The notes below the pieces were generated by a model. It was not told where the DNA came from and made no database searches. It saw only the letters and a list, made by a program, of their open reading frames with translations. Both the position numbers and the translations under genes were made by a program. Shown here in pieces: positions 11,164 through 24,421 of a stretch of 64,000 nucleotides of DNA; within the stretch, counting starts at the first letter, position 1; every line of letters begins with the position of its first letter. Origin of the DNA: Pseudomonadota bacterium (GTDB lineage Bacteria; Pseudomonadota; Gammaproteobacteria; Burkholderiales; Ferrovaceae); the NCBI GenBank assembly GCA_021798835.1, contig JAJZBQ010000001.1, forward strand, positions 310,001 through 374,000, in the 5' to 3' direction.

Positions 11164-11979
11164 TTAGCGACCTTGAATCTTGGCCTGGCTTTGGAGTTGC
11201 TGGATATATTGACCAAAAGCCTGCTCCTGCAAAGCTTGGCTGAGTTTTGTCTTGACATCATCAAACGGCGGTGCTTTCAAGGGACGAATGTCGATGACGC
11301 GAATGATGTGGTAGCCAAAGGGAGATTTGACGGGCGTATCGGTGGTTTCGCCTTTTTTTAGTTTTGCCATGGCGGCCCCGAAACTTTTGTCATAGACACC
11401 AGGGGCTGCCCAGCCCAACTTTCCACCATTCGCTTTGGAGCCAGGATCTTTGCTCTTTTCCTTGGCGATTTTTTCGAAATTTCCCCCTTTCTTGAGTTGC
11501 GCAATGATGGCTTGGGCTTCTGCCTCATTGTCGACGAGAATATGTTCCGTCAAGTATTCGTGTTCACCAGCTTCGGCCTTCATGCGATCGTACTCGGCAT
11601 GCAGGGCTTGGTCGCTTACCGGATGGGTCTTGAGGTAATGATCATGAAAAGCCGCCGCAGTCAGTTGCTGTTTCATGAAGTCAAGTTGGCCTTCGAGGCC
11701 AGGATCCTTGTTCAAGCCATCTTTACGGGCCTGATCGTTGAGTAATTGCAGAATCACCAACTCGTTGCGGACCCCGCGATCCAGGTCAGCACCGGCAGCG
11801 TGGCCCCGCGAAATTTGCATGTTGGTGACAAATTGGATGCGTGACTCGGGAATCGTTTCTCCGTTGACGACCAGAGGAGCCGAGGATGCGCTGGGCTGAT
11901 TTTGTTCAGCGTAAGCCAGTGTCAGGGCCAGCGAACCGCCAACCAATGTCAGGGAAAGAAGAGTATGTTTGAGTTTCAT
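11164..11979 (-). CDS. Periplasmic parvulin-type peptidyl-prolyl isomerase
   Basis: This is a cis-trans prolyl isomerase of the parvulin (PpiC/PrsA/SurA-like) family, acting on exported proteins in the periplasm. A Sec signal peptide covers residues 1-24 (cleavage after LAYA). An N-terminal chaperone-like helical region follows, then one rotamase domain from about residue 137: LTEHILVDNEAEAQ, FEKIAKEKSKDPGSKANGG, LGW and SPFGYHIIRV. At 271 aa it matches the beta-proteobacterial single-domain form. It is the last gene of a minus-strand group with yciB and bolA. Confidence 0.9.
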   Translation of the reverse strand: MKLKHTLLSLTLVGGSLALTLAYAEQNQPSASSAPLVVNGETIPESRIQFVTNMQISRGHAAGADLDRGVRNELVILQLLNDQARKDGLNKDPGLEGQLDFMKQQLTAAAFHDHYLKTHPVSDQALHAEYDRMKAEAGEHEYLTEHILVDNEAEAQAIIAQLKKGGNFEKIAKEKSKDPGSKANGGKLGWAAPGVYDKSFGAAMAKLKKGETTDTPVKSPFGYHIIRVIDIRPLKAPPFDDVKTKLSQALQEQAFGQYIQQLQSQAKIQGR

Positions 11980-12015
11980 TGAGGTTTCCTTCAGGTTGGA
12001 GCGAAAAATAGGAGA

Positions 12016-12273
12016 TTATTGAGGAGCCTGAGTATCCAGTTGTAAGGCATGAATGTGCTGGTGCATCAAAGTGCCCAGAGCAGTATAGACGAGACGGTGG
12101 GATTGCAGGAGAGTCAGGCCACGGAATTGCTCGGAGACGATGTGAATCCGGTAATGTCCACCACCACCTCGTGAACCGGCGTGACCACGGTGTGCGTGGC
12201 TATCGTCTTCAATGTCGAGATGAGAGGGGTTCAGATTCAGGAGACATTGCCGGATATCGTCTGTGATACTCAT
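12016..12273 (-). CDS. BolA family protein
   Basis: This 85-aa BolA/IbaG-like protein has the typical fold, including HYRIHIVSEQFRGLTLLQSHRLVYTALG. BolA proteins pair with monothiol glutaredoxins to handle [2Fe-2S] clusters, and some affect morphology and stress responses. The start ATG overlaps the yciB stop by 4 nt (ATGA), which indicates translational coupling. The yciB-bolA-parvulin order is seen in other Betaproteobacteria. Confidence 0.88.
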   Translation of the reverse strand: MSITDDIRQCLLNLNPSHLDIEDDSHAHRGHAGSRGGGGHYRIHIVSEQFRGLTLLQSHRLVYTALGTLMHQHIHALQLDTQAPQ

Positions 12274-12827
12274 GAGCGATCCTCGATGAAACGGGAAAGG
12301 TAGATTCCTTGCCCAATAATGAATACCAGCATCAATGCCATCAGCCCAAAAAGTTTGAACTTGACCCAGATGGCCTCTGAGAAGGTAAAGGCCACATACA
12401 GGTTCAGTGCTCCCAAGGCCACGAAGAACAGGCTCCAGGTCAGATTGAGGCGTGTCCAGATATGATCGGGCAAGGGAAGTTGTTGGGATAGCAAAGATTT
12501 CATGGGATTGCGTTGAAACAACAGGGGGCCCAGCGCCAGGATGGCCGCAAATATCCAGTATAGTACCGTGGGCTTCCAGCGGATGAACAGGGTGGCATCA
12601 ACCCCAGCCACCGGATGTAGATGGGTCCAGAGTGTCAGGCCACCGAACAGCGCGATGACCACGAAACCAATCCAGGCGGTCGCATCGACATGACGACGGA
12701 GCAATAGCAAGGTGATGATTTGCAGCGTACTGGCGGCGATGGCACTGCCTGTGGCCCAGTATATGCCTCCCCACTGGTAAGCCAGAAAAAAGAGTCCAAC
12801 AGGAAAGAGATCAAAGAATATTTTCAT
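12270..12827 (-). CDS. yciB: Inner-membrane septation/envelope protein YciB (IspZ)
   Basis: YciB is a small polytopic inner-membrane protein linked to cell division and envelope integrity, also called intracellular septation protein A. The 185-aa sequence opens with the family hallmark KIFFDLFPVGLFFLAY and has about five or six hydrophobic helices. FRPTVLYW-like (here IRWKPTVLYW), NLTWSLFF and WVKFKLFG are conserved blocks. It heads the minus-strand operon; a TATAAT box lies just upstream. Confidence 0.92.
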   Translation of the reverse strand: MKIFFDLFPVGLFFLAYQWGGIYWATGSAIAASTLQIITLLLLRRHVDATAWIGFVVIALFGGLTLWTHLHPVAGVDATLFIRWKPTVLYWIFAAILALGPLLFQRNPMKSLLSQQLPLPDHIWTRLNLTWSLFFVALGALNLYVAFTFSEAIWVKFKLFGLMALMLVFIIGQGIYLSRFIEDRS

Positions 12828-12852
12828 GGAAACTGAGCGAGTCTTTGATTAA

Positions 12853-12858
12853 ATTATA
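12853..12858 (-). promoter_or_regulatory. yciB: Candidate -10 box for yciB-bolA-parvulin
   Basis: On the minus strand this is a perfect TATAAT, 25-30 nt upstream of the yciB start, inside an AT-rich stretch. A TTCACA 15 bp further upstream could serve as a weak, closely spaced -35. Confidence 0.4.
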
Positions 12859-12953
12859 TAATAATCATTTGGTTGTGAATATTGCCGTCATGCGGATCCA
12901 CGAAGGGATCACGGATTTGATATGATGGGTCTCGAAATGGTTCAGCGATATTA

Positions 12954-13823
12954 ATGCAAAACATAGACTTGCACAATCATTCCCGAGTTTCAGACGGGTT
13001 GCTCAGTCCTGCGGAACTGGTGGCGTTGGCGGCTTCCAACGGGGTCACCGGGTTGGCTTTGACGGATCACGACGATCTGGCTGGCTTGCCTGAGGCGCGG
13101 GTTGCGGCTTTCCAGCATGGTCTGGGCTTTGTCACGGGGGTGGAGATTTCTGTCACGTGGAACCAGATGACTTTGCATATTCTCGGGTTGGCCGTGGACG
13201 AGCAGTATACGCCCCTGCAACAGGGGCTGGCGCGCTTGCGCCAGGGACGCCAAGAGCGTGCGGAGCGTATGGCTTTTGATTTGGCGCGTGCGGGTATCGC
13301 TGGTGCTCTGGAAGGAGCGCGACATCATGCCCAACAGTCGGCTATCCTGGCTCGTACGCACTTTGCCCGGTATTTGGTAGAGAAGGGGGTGGCACGGGAT
13401 ATCCAGGGAGTGTTCAAGCGCTATTTGGTCAAGGGTAAACCCGGTTATGTTGTACATCATTGGGCGATGCTGGGTGAGGCACTTTCCTGGATTTTGGGTG
13501 CGGGAGGAATACCTGTCATTGCACATCCGGGACGCTATGCCCTGAAGCCTGGGCAGATGGCGCGTCTGCTGGATGAATTTACCGATTTGGGGGGGCGTGC
13601 CATTGAGGTGGCCACGGCCAACCATACGCCCGAACAGCGTGAGCGCTTTGCAGGATTGGCTCTGCGTCATGGACTGATGGCATCGCGTGGGGGTGATTAT
13701 CACGGGCCAGGAGAAAGTTGGACAGAACCGGGGCGCATTGCGCCGTTGCCACCCGGATTGACCCCGGTGTGGGAGGATGCGCGCATGCGTGCCCAATTGA
13801 TGTGCTATTCAGGGAGTTGTTGA
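12954..13823 (+). CDS. PHP-domain phosphoesterase (RNase AM / YciV family)
   Basis: This metal-dependent PHP phosphoesterase is 289 aa. Metal-binding motifs are DLHNHSRVSDG at the N-terminus, TDHDD near residue 38, a conserved Glu in VTGVEISVTW, IAHPGRY, and the C-terminal SRGGDYHGP. The E. coli relative (YciV/RNase AM, earlier TrpH) is a 5'-to-3' exoribonuclease that matures rRNA 5' ends and also hydrolyses nucleotide 3',5'-bisphosphates. The stop lies just before the trpS start, so the two are probably cotranscribed, an order seen in related genomes. Confidence 0.88.
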   Translation: MQNIDLHNHSRVSDGLLSPAELVALAASNGVTGLALTDHDDLAGLPEARVAAFQHGLGFVTGVEISVTWNQMTLHILGLAVDEQYTPLQQGLARLRQGRQERAERMAFDLARAGIAGALEGARHHAQQSAILARTHFARYLVEKGVARDIQGVFKRYLVKGKPGYVVHHWAMLGEALSWILGAGGIPVIAHPGRYALKPGQMARLLDEFTDLGGRAIEVATANHTPEQRERFAGLALRHGLMASRGGDYHGPGESWTEPGRIAPLPPGLTPVWEDARMRAQLMCYSGSC

Positions 13824-13825
13824 TT

Positions 13826-15028
13826 ATGTATGCTGATCGTGTGCTGTCCGGTATGCGGCCAACCGGGGCTTTGCATCTGGGTCACTATCATGGCGTATTG
13901 AAAAACTGGGTCAAGATCCAGCATGAGTTTGAATGTCTCTTTATGGTGGCGGATTGGCATGCACTGACCACGCACTACGATGCGACCGTAGGATTGGAAA
14001 CCCATGTTTGGGAAATGGTGGTCGATTGGTTGTCTGCGGGGGTTGATCCCAATCAGGCAACCTTGTTCATTCAATCACGGGTGCCAGAGCATGCTGAATT
14101 GCACCTGCTGTTGTCCATGGTAACCCCGGTGGGCTGGCTGGAACGGGTGCCGACGTATAAAGAACAGCAGCAGAAATTGGCGGATCGTGATTTGTCCTCT
14201 TATGGGTTTCTGGGTTATCCGCTGTTGCAGGCCGCGGACATCCTGTTGTATCGAGCCAATCGTGTGCCAGTTGGTGAAGATCAGGTGCCCCACATCGAAT
14301 TTGCACGGGAAGTGGCGCGCCGTTTTAACCATTTTTACGGTCGTGAGCCGGATTTCGAACAGCATGCCTTGCGTGCGGCGGCCAAGTTGGGCCACAAGAA
14401 ATCACGCTTGTTTCTTGATTTTCGGGTGCGTTATACCGAACGAGGTGAGGCGGAAGCACTATTGTCTGCTCGGGAATTGCTTGCCGAAGCGCAGAACCTG
14501 TCGTTGGGTGATCGTGAGCGCCTGTTCGGATATCTGGAAGGAAATGGCAAGCAGATACTCTCAGAGCCTCATGCCCTGTTGACGGAAGCAGCGCGTTTGC
14601 CGGGTCTGGATGGTCAGAAAATGTCCAAGTCCTATGGCAATACGTTGCCTCTGCGAGTGGATGAAGGAACGCTACGCCGTAAAATTGCTGGCATGAAAAC
14701 TGATGAAGCCCGCCAGTTGCGTACAGATCCCGGTGAACCCACCCGTTGTCCGGTATATGCCTATCATCGCTTGTACAGCAATGCCGAGACATTGGAGTGG
14801 GTGGAGGAAGGCTGTCGGACTGCGGGAATCGGTTGCGTCCAGTGTAAGCAGCCTGTGGCAGACGCCATATGGGCCGAATTGCGGCCGTTGAATGAACGGG
14901 CGGATCTGTATCGGGAAGATCCTACGCTGGTGCGCAATCTCTTGGCCGATGGATGTGAGCGTGCACGTCAACTGGCATCGGATACGTTGCGTGAGGTGCG
15001 TGAGGCCATGGGGTTGCTCTACGGTTGA
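13826..15028 (+). CDS. trpS: Tryptophanyl-tRNA synthetase
   Basis: TrpS charges tRNA-Trp. It is a class I synthetase with the HIGH-type motif in GALHLGHYHG and the KMSKS loop in GQKMSKSYGN. Other family blocks are MVADWHALTTHY, FIQSRVPEHAEL and GYPLLQAADILLY. The ATG at 13826 is preceded by an AGGGAG ribosome site; an upstream in-frame extension overlaps the PHP gene and is not TrpS-like. At 400 aa it is longer than the 334 aa of E. coli and matches the longer form found in many Betaproteobacteria. Confidence 0.95.
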   Translation: MYADRVLSGMRPTGALHLGHYHGVLKNWVKIQHEFECLFMVADWHALTTHYDATVGLETHVWEMVVDWLSAGVDPNQATLFIQSRVPEHAELHLLLSMVTPVGWLERVPTYKEQQQKLADRDLSSYGFLGYPLLQAADILLYRANRVPVGEDQVPHIEFAREVARRFNHFYGREPDFEQHALRAAAKLGHKKSRLFLDFRVRYTERGEAEALLSARELLAEAQNLSLGDRERLFGYLEGNGKQILSEPHALLTEAARLPGLDGQKMSKSYGNTLPLRVDEGTLRRKIAGMKTDEARQLRTDPGEPTRCPVYAYHRLYSNAETLEWVEEGCRTAGIGCVQCKQPVADAIWAELRPLNERADLYREDPTLVRNLLADGCERARQLASDTLREVREAMGLLYG

Positions 15029-15067
15029 TTGGATACCGTATTGAGCCCATGAGAGAGGAGGTGGAGA

Positions 15068-15925
15068 TTGGAACGGCAACGGTTGCACAAAGTGTTGGCC
15101 CAATCCGGTTTGGGATCACGGCGCGAGATGGAACTCTGGATTGCTGCGGGTCGTGTTCGTGTCAATGGGGTGACGGTGGATACGGGAGCGACGGTGGGAC
15201 CAGAAGATCGGGTGACGGTGGATCGTCGCCCGGTGCGCTTGCGCATGGAGGACTCCAGGGCGCGAGTGTTGGTCTATCATAAACCTGAAGGAGAGATTGT
15301 CAGTCGTTCAGATCCTCAGGGACGTCCGACGGTTTTTGATAACCTGCCGCGTATCAAGGGTGAAAAATGGATCAATGTCGGGCGTCTCGATTTCAATACC
15401 AGTGGATTATTGATTTTTACCACCAGTGGTGCATTGGCCCAACGTTTGACTCATCCGGCTTTTGAGGTTGAACGAGAATATGCCGTTCGGGTCGTGGGTG
15501 AACTGAGTGAAGAACAGCAGCGCCAGTCCTGTCGCGAGATTGTGTTGGAGGATGGTCCGGCACATTTTGACAGTCTGGTGGACTTGGGTGGAGAAGGGAG
15601 CAATCATTGGTACCGTGTGGTGCTCAAGGAAGGTCGCAATCGTGAAGTTCGTCGTCTGTTTTCCGCGCTTAATTGCATGGTAGGTCGATTGATGCGGGTG
15701 CGTTTCGGGATGTTGACGTTACCCCCGCGGCTCAAAAGAGGGCAGTCGGTCGAACTCTCTGAAAACGAAGTGCGTCATTTGCTCGATTGGGCAGGCATCG
15801 GGACGGTTGTCACGGACCAAGCGCGCTCATCATCGCCTGGGGGGCAGGGCGTTACGCGACCTTCAGCGCCTCGCAGGGAAGGGCAAAAACGTGCTGACCG
15901 CCCGATGCGAGGTCGAGCCAGATAA
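15068..15925 (+). CDS. rluB: 23S rRNA pseudouridine synthase, RluB-type (TTG start)
   Basis: This pseudouridine synthase of the RsuA/RluB group probably modifies U2605 of 23S rRNA. It has an N-terminal S4 RNA-binding domain (RLHKVLAQSGLGSRREMELWI), then the catalytic domain with the nucleophile Asp in VGRLDFNTSGLLI and the LKEGRNREVRRLF block. The C-terminal tail is basic. The start is a TTG at 15068, preceded by a near-perfect Shine-Dalgarno AGGAGGTG at 15056-15063; no ATG fits better. The 3' end overlaps the convergent prmB by 74 nt. Confidence 0.9.
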   Translation: MERQRLHKVLAQSGLGSRREMELWIAAGRVRVNGVTVDTGATVGPEDRVTVDRRPVRLRMEDSRARVLVYHKPEGEIVSRSDPQGRPTVFDNLPRIKGEKWINVGRLDFNTSGLLIFTTSGALAQRLTHPAFEVEREYAVRVVGELSEEQQRQSCREIVLEDGPAHFDSLVDLGGEGSNHWYRVVLKEGRNREVRRLFSALNCMVGRLMRVRFGMLTLPPRLKRGQSVELSENEVRHLLDWAGIGTVVTDQARSSSPGGQGVTRPSAPRREGQKRADRPMRGRAR

Positions 15926-16760
15926 AGGGAAGGGTTGGAAAAGCCCTTTCCAACCTTTCGGCCTGATGGCCGACTTCTACCACCAGCCATCCGTCGGGTG
16001 TCAGATAACGGGCCGCCTGGTGCAGGATGCGTCGCACATGATCCAGGCCATCCATGCCACTTTCCAAGGCCAGGGTGGGCTCACAGTGGTACTCAGGGGG
16101 GAGTGACTGCATGGCGGCGTGGTCGACATATGGAGGATTGGTAATGATCAGGCTGTAGGCATGAGGTTCCAAGGGGGACAGCAAATCTCCCTGAAAGAAC
16201 TGCAGCCGCTCTTCGAGTCCGTAGTGTGCACGGTTGATTGTGGCGACGGCCAGGGCATCGGCAGACAGATCGGTAGCGTCCACCCGGGCATCGGGACATT
16301 TCAGGGCCAGTAGAATGGCCAAAGAACCCCCGCCAGTACAGACATCGGCGACACGATCCAGGGATGGCCAGTCGGGAAGCAGGGGGGCTAGACCATCTTC
16401 CAGAATTTCCGCAATGAAGGAGCGAGGGATGAGCACGCGCTCGTCACAGTAAAAAGGGAGATCTCCCAACCAGGCTTCCTGTGTCAGGTAGGGAACTGGA
16501 ATGCGCTGGTGTACGCGCTGATGCAGACGCTCCAAGAACAAGGCGCGTTCCTCCGGCAGAACGCGTGCCGATAACCAGGGTGAGGGGTCTTCGTCGCGAG
16601 GGAGGGCCAGAGTATGCAAAAGCAGGTGTCGGACTTCATCTTGTGCATTCGCCAGTCCATGGCCAAAGAAGACTTCCGCGCGATTCAACGTGCTGATGCC
16701 ATGGCGCCAGAGATCAAGGACGGTTTTTAGGGTATCGGTGGGCGGGGCGGATGGATTCAT
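15852..16760 (-). CDS. prmB: Ribosomal protein uL3 glutamine N5-methyltransferase
   Basis: PrmB is a class I SAM methyltransferase that methylates a glutamine in ribosomal protein L3. The signature NPPY is in LIITNPPYVDHAAM, the SAM-binding loop is DVCTGGGSLAILLAL, and LIPRSFIAEILEDGL matches PrmB rather than PrmC. The length of 302 aa is normal. It closes the minus-strand operon queF-dapC-dapD-dapE-prmB and starts 4 nt inside the end of dapE. Confidence 0.92.
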   Translation of the reverse strand: MNPSAPPTDTLKTVLDLWRHGISTLNRAEVFFGHGLANAQDEVRHLLLHTLALPRDEDPSPWLSARVLPEERALFLERLHQRVHQRIPVPYLTQEAWLGDLPFYCDERVLIPRSFIAEILEDGLAPLLPDWPSLDRVADVCTGGGSLAILLALKCPDARVDATDLSADALAVATINRAHYGLEERLQFFQGDLLSPLEPHAYSLIITNPPYVDHAAMQSLPPEYHCEPTLALESGMDGLDHVRRILHQAARYLTPDGWLVVEVGHQAERLERAFPTLPFIWLDLASGGQHVFALPCEALKVA

Positions 16761-17893
16761 GCGGGTCTCAGCAAAAGGGACAGCATCTGTTGGTAAATCG
16801 CGGATAGACGCGCGGGATCGCCGGCTGGAATGTGTTCGTTGCGTTGATGAATGGTGGCATTGCAGGGGCCAAATTCGATGACCTGGGTACCCAGCTTGAT
16901 GAGGAATCGTCCATCTGATGTCCCGCCGCTGGTGGACAGTTCAGGGGTCAGACCCGTGACGTGTTGTACTGCCTGGCGTGCGGCGGCGACCAGAGTTCCC
17001 TCCGCAGTCAGAAAAGGTTCAGCCCCCAGGGTCCAGTGGATATGAGCATCCAGTTGATGATGTTCCAGAATGGCATTGACCCGTTGCTGGAGTTGGTCGA
17101 CCCGGCTTTCTGGGGAAAAGCGAAAATTGAACCAGGCAGTGAGCTCACCGGGAATGACATTGCCGGCACCAGTACCACTGTTCAGGTTGGAAAACTGGAA
17201 GGTGGTGGCCGGAAAGTCAGCGGTTTCTTGATCCCATACGGTGCTGGCCAGTTCAGCCAGCGCTGGTGCCGCCAGATGAATGGGGTTGCGCGCCAGTTGG
17301 GGATAGGCCACATGGCCTTGTTTTCCTTTGATTGTGAGAACCCCGGATAGAGAGCCACGCCGTCCGTGTTTCAGGGTATCGCCCAACTGGGCTACCGAGG
17401 TGGGTTCCCCTACGATGCAGTAATCGGGGATCTGGCCGGTGTTGCGCAACCATTCTACTACCCGTGCGGTGCCATCGATCGCGGGTCCTTCCTCATCCGA
17501 GGTCAACAGTAAAGCGATGGAACCGGGTAGACCAGGTTGTTCAGTCAGTAAGTTTTCAATGGCGGTCACAAAGGCGGCCAGAGAGGACTTCATGTCGGCG
17601 GCCCCACGGCCGAACAGAAATCCGTCTCGTTCGATGGGTTCAAAGGGGGGGGTCTCCCAGTGCGCTTCAGGTCCAGGGGGCACCACATCGGTATGTCCGG
17701 CCAGAACCACCAGTGGAGCGCTGTCTCCGCGTCGCAACCAGAGGTTGCGTACCTCGCCAAAGTGTAATGGGGTGGCGACGAATCCAAATGGAATCAATCG
17801 GTTGGCGATTAATTCCTGGCAGCCATCATCCTCCGGAGTGACCGAACGTCGACGGATCAATGAAGCGGTGAGTTGCCGTGTGGGGTCCGTCAT
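16757..17893 (-). CDS. dapE: Succinyl-diaminopimelate desuccinylase
   Basis: DapE is a di-zinc M20 amidohydrolase that releases succinate from N-succinyl-LL-DAP in lysine and peptidoglycan synthesis. Visible metal and catalytic motifs are LAGHTDVVPPG, FGRGAADMKSSLAAF, LLTSDEEGPAIDGT and the C-terminal TSGGTSDGRFL and GPCNATIHQRNEHI. The ATG at 17893 gives 378 aa. An upstream in-frame extension runs into dapD and is not DapE-like. Start and dapD stop share one base, so translation is probably coupled. Confidence 0.95.
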   Translation of the reverse strand: MTDPTRQLTASLIRRRSVTPEDDGCQELIANRLIPFGFVATPLHFGEVRNLWLRRGDSAPLVVLAGHTDVVPPGPEAHWETPPFEPIERDGFLFGRGAADMKSSLAAFVTAIENLLTEQPGLPGSIALLLTSDEEGPAIDGTARVVEWLRNTGQIPDYCIVGEPTSVAQLGDTLKHGRRGSLSGVLTIKGKQGHVAYPQLARNPIHLAAPALAELASTVWDQETADFPATTFQFSNLNSGTGAGNVIPGELTAWFNFRFSPESRVDQLQQRVNAILEHHQLDAHIHWTLGAEPFLTAEGTLVAAARQAVQHVTGLTPELSTSGGTSDGRFLIKLGTQVIEFGPCNATIHQRNEHIPAGDPARLSAIYQQMLSLLLRPA

Positions 17894-18717
17894 CAATCGC
17901 CCCGCAGCAACTCGTTGATACTGGTTTTGGCGCGCGTCTTGGCATCGACTTTTTTGACGATGACGGCACAATAGAGGTTGGCACGTCCTTGAGTCGAGGG
18001 CAGAGTCCCGGAAACCACCACTGAACCAGGAGGGACATGACCATAACTGACCGTATCGCTTTCGCGATCATAAATCTTGGTGCTTTGTCCGATGTAGACC
18101 CCCATGGAGATGACCGAGCCAGTTCCGACGATGACCCCCTCTACGATTTCAGAGCGGGCCCCGATAAAACAGTGATCCTCGATGATGGTGGGACTGGCCT
18201 GGATGGGTTCGAGGACCCCACCGATGCCGACACCTCCGGACAGATGGACGTGTTTGCCGATCTGCGCGCAGGAACCCACGGTCGCCCAGGTATCAACCAT
18301 GGTGGAGTCATCCACATAGGCCCCAATATTGACATAGGACGGCATCAATACCACATTGCGACCAATATAACTGCCGCGTCGTGCGGTGGCAGGGGGAACG
18401 ACACGGAAACCAGCATCAGTAAAGGTCTGATCGTCATAGTCTCGGAACTTGCTGTCGACTTTATCCCAGTATTGTGTAAAGCCACCATCCTGGCGACGAT
18501 TAGCCTGGAGACGGAAGGACAACAAGACGGCTTTTTTCAGCCACTGATGAGTGACCCATTGATCATGAATTTTTTCGGCGACCCGCAGGATACCCTGATC
18601 CAGTCCCGTGATGACCTTGTCGATGGCATCAGGTAAACCGAGGGGCGGGCTGGCAGAATTCCAGTGATCTCGTTCTTCGAAGGCTTGTTCAATAAGAGTT
18701 TGTTCAGTGGTCCACAT
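17893..18717 (-). CDS. dapD: Tetrahydrodipicolinate N-succinyltransferase
   Basis: DapD succinylates tetrahydrodipicolinate with succinyl-CoA, the first committed step of the succinylase lysine branch. It is a left-handed beta-helix hexapeptide enzyme: [40 protein letters not shown] and [18 protein letters not shown] carry the repeats. I chose the ATG at 18717, which has GGAGA 9 nt upstream; an ATG at 18726 is also open but has no space for a ribosome site. The start lies 14 nt inside dapC. The length of 274 aa is normal. Confidence 0.95.
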   Translation of the reverse strand: MWTTEQTLIEQAFEERDHWNSASPPLGLPDAIDKVITGLDQGILRVAEKIHDQWVTHQWLKKAVLLSFRLQANRRQDGGFTQYWDKVDSKFRDYDDQTFTDAGFRVVPPATARRGSYIGRNVVLMPSYVNIGAYVDDSTMVDTWATVGSCAQIGKHVHLSGGVGIGGVLEPIQASPTIIEDHCFIGARSEIVEGVIVGTGSVISMGVYIGQSTKIYDRESDTVSYGHVPPGSVVVSGTLPSTQGRANLYCAVIVKKVDAKTRAKTSINELLRGD

Positions 18718-19930
18718 GGGAGTCATTCTCCAGAGCGTGAGGGTAACGGTCCATAAAGTGCGTCAATCGTTGGATGGCCTCGTCGGTCTCGGCGAGAGAA
18801 CCGACGAGTGCGATGCGTACATGCCCGGCACCAGGATTGATGCCGTGAGCTTCGCGGGCCAGATAACTGCCAGGGAGCAAGGTCAGATGCTGGTCCAGAT
18901 AAAGCGCGTAAGCAAAGGCGACATCATCACCGGGGACTCGGGCCCAATAGTAGAATCCGGCTTGTGGCTGGTTGAGGGTGAGGCGAGTGCTGATCCGCTG
19001 AGCGAAGCGAGCCATCTTTTCCCGATACAGGCGACGATTTTCCTGCACATGGGTTTCATCCTGCCAGGCGAGTTCGCTGACGGCCTGCACCACAGGGCTC
19101 ATGGCACTTCCGTGGTAAGTGCGGTAGCGGGTAAAAGCGTGTAGCAAGGTGGCATCCCCGGCGACATAACCGGAGCGTAGACCGGGTACGTTCGAACGTT
19201 TGGACAGGCTTCCCATGACCAGCAGGCGAGGGTAACCGTGTCGCCCGAGTTTGTGGGCGGCCTCCAGTGCCCCGAGTGGGGGATGTTCTTCATCCGGGTA
19301 AATTTCCGAATAGCATTCATCGCTGACCAGAGTTAATCCGTAGCGGTCCGAGAGTTGGAACAGTTGTTGCCAGTCTTCCAGCGTCAGGATCTGCCCTGTG
19401 GGGTTGTTCGGGGAACACAGGAATATCAGGCGCGTCCGTGACAGGATCTCGGTTGGAATATCGGCGTAGTCGAACCGATCCTGGTGCGCAGGCTGGGCGT
19501 TGAGAAAATAGGGATGTCCCCCTGCCAGCAAGGTTGCCCCTTCATAAATCTGGTAGAAAGGGTTGGGGCAGATGACGTATTCTTGTGCGCAGGGGTCGAG
19601 CAGTACCTGAGTGATGGCAAACAGTGCTTCGCGACTGCCCAAGGTTGGCAATACCTGATGGTCGGGGTCCAACGCCGGGATCTGGTAGCGCCGGGCCAAC
19701 CAGTCGGCGATGTGGGTGCGCAACGAAGGCCGGCCTGCGGTTTGGGGGTAATGAGCCATCCCGGCGGCATGTTCGCCCAGAGCCTGCTGCAGGAATGATG
19801 GTGTGGGGTGACGGGGTTCGCCAATGGCGAGAGAAATCGGTGGCAGGGTTTCCGGCCCGCGGGTATGGCCGATGTAGGCGCGCCAACGTTCGAAAGGGTA
19901 GGGTTGCAAGCGCTCCAGATGAGGATTCAT
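18704..19930 (-). CDS. dapC: Succinyldiaminopimelate aminotransferase (DapC type)
   Basis: This class I/II PLP aminotransferase makes N-succinyl-LL-DAP from the keto precursor with glutamate. Motifs seen are [13 protein letters not shown], the CSPNNPTGQ turn, [10 protein letters not shown] and the PLP lysine in [18 protein letters not shown]. At 408 aa it matches beta-proteobacterial DapC, and the dapD and dapE neighbours support this over a general aspartate aminotransferase. The start overlaps queF by 4 nt. Confidence 0.9.
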   Translation of the reverse strand: MNPHLERLQPYPFERWRAYIGHTRGPETLPPISLAIGEPRHPTPSFLQQALGEHAAGMAHYPQTAGRPSLRTHIADWLARRYQIPALDPDHQVLPTLGSREALFAITQVLLDPCAQEYVICPNPFYQIYEGATLLAGGHPYFLNAQPAHQDRFDYADIPTEILSRTRLIFLCSPNNPTGQILTLEDWQQLFQLSDRYGLTLVSDECYSEIYPDEEHPPLGALEAAHKLGRHGYPRLLVMGSLSKRSNVPGLRSGYVAGDATLLHAFTRYRTYHGSAMSPVVQAVSELAWQDETHVQENRRLYREKMARFAQRISTRLTLNQPQAGFYYWARVPGDDVAFAYALYLDQHLTLLPGSYLAREAHGINPGAGHVRIALVGSLAETDEAIQRLTHFMDRYPHALENDSHVDH

Positions 19931-20355
19931 GGCTGATGAGGGGACCAGGGTGAAGCGGCGCTGAATTGTACGGGAGGAATGGTGCAGGCTGGGCTCCAGC
20001 CAACTTGCTGATGTTCGCTCAGGACATGGGTAAAGATACCACCGCGAACATTCCAGCGGGTGAGTAGGCGCAAGAAACGGGGTTGGACCGCACGAACCAG
20101 GTCATCCAGTATTTGCTGAGTGACGGCTTCATGGAACGCACCTTCATTGCGAAACGACCAAAGGTAGAGTTTCAAACTTTTGAGTTCCAGATTCAGTTGG
20201 TCCGGGATATAGTCCAGCGTGAACCAGGCGAAGTCAGGTTGCCCGGTTTTGGGGCAGAGGCAAGTGAATTCGGGTAATTCCATATGAATCAGGTAATCCC
20301 GTTGCGGGGTGGGATTGGCGAAGGTTTCTAGGGTACGGGAAGGTTGAGAAGGCAT
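19927..20355 (-). CDS. queF: NADPH-dependent 7-cyano-7-deazaguanine reductase (short QueF)
   Basis: QueF reduces preQ0 to preQ1 in queuosine synthesis for tRNA. This is the short, unimodular type I form (142 aa) of the tunnelling fold. The catalytic Cys lies in [16 protein letters not shown], and the NADPH-binding QueF motif is [20 protein letters not shown]. It leads the dap operon, which is an odd metabolic partner, although the 4-nt overlap with dapC makes cotranscription likely. Confidence 0.93.
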   Translation of the reverse strand: MPSQPSRTLETFANPTPQRDYLIHMELPEFTCLCPKTGQPDFAWFTLDYIPDQLNLELKSLKLYLWSFRNEGAFHEAVTQQILDDLVRAVQPRFLRLLTRWNVRGGIFTHVLSEHQQVGWSPACTIPPVQFSAASPWSPHQP

Positions 20356-20415
20356 TGGGATATCGGTGGCACATGAGATAGAATCCCCGTATTCTAACTT
20401 TAAAACGGTCTGGCG

Positions 20416-20504
20416 ATGGCAGAAACCGGAGATGGAAGTCTGAAAGCGAAAGTTGGCATCATCGGGCTTTTTGCGGATAATGACTCAACGCTGAGGAAGC
20501 CTCA

Positions 20505-20508
<4 letters not shown>
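20416..20508 (+). CDS. Possible 30-aa leader ORF upstream of zipA
   Basis: An ATG at 20416 opens 30 codons ([14 protein letters not shown]...) whose TGA overlaps the zipA ATG in an ATGA junction. It is not recognised. It could be a coupling leader peptide or chance. No strong ribosome site precedes it. Confidence 0.2.
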
Positions 20509-24420
<3,912 letters not shown>

Positions 24421-24421
24421 C

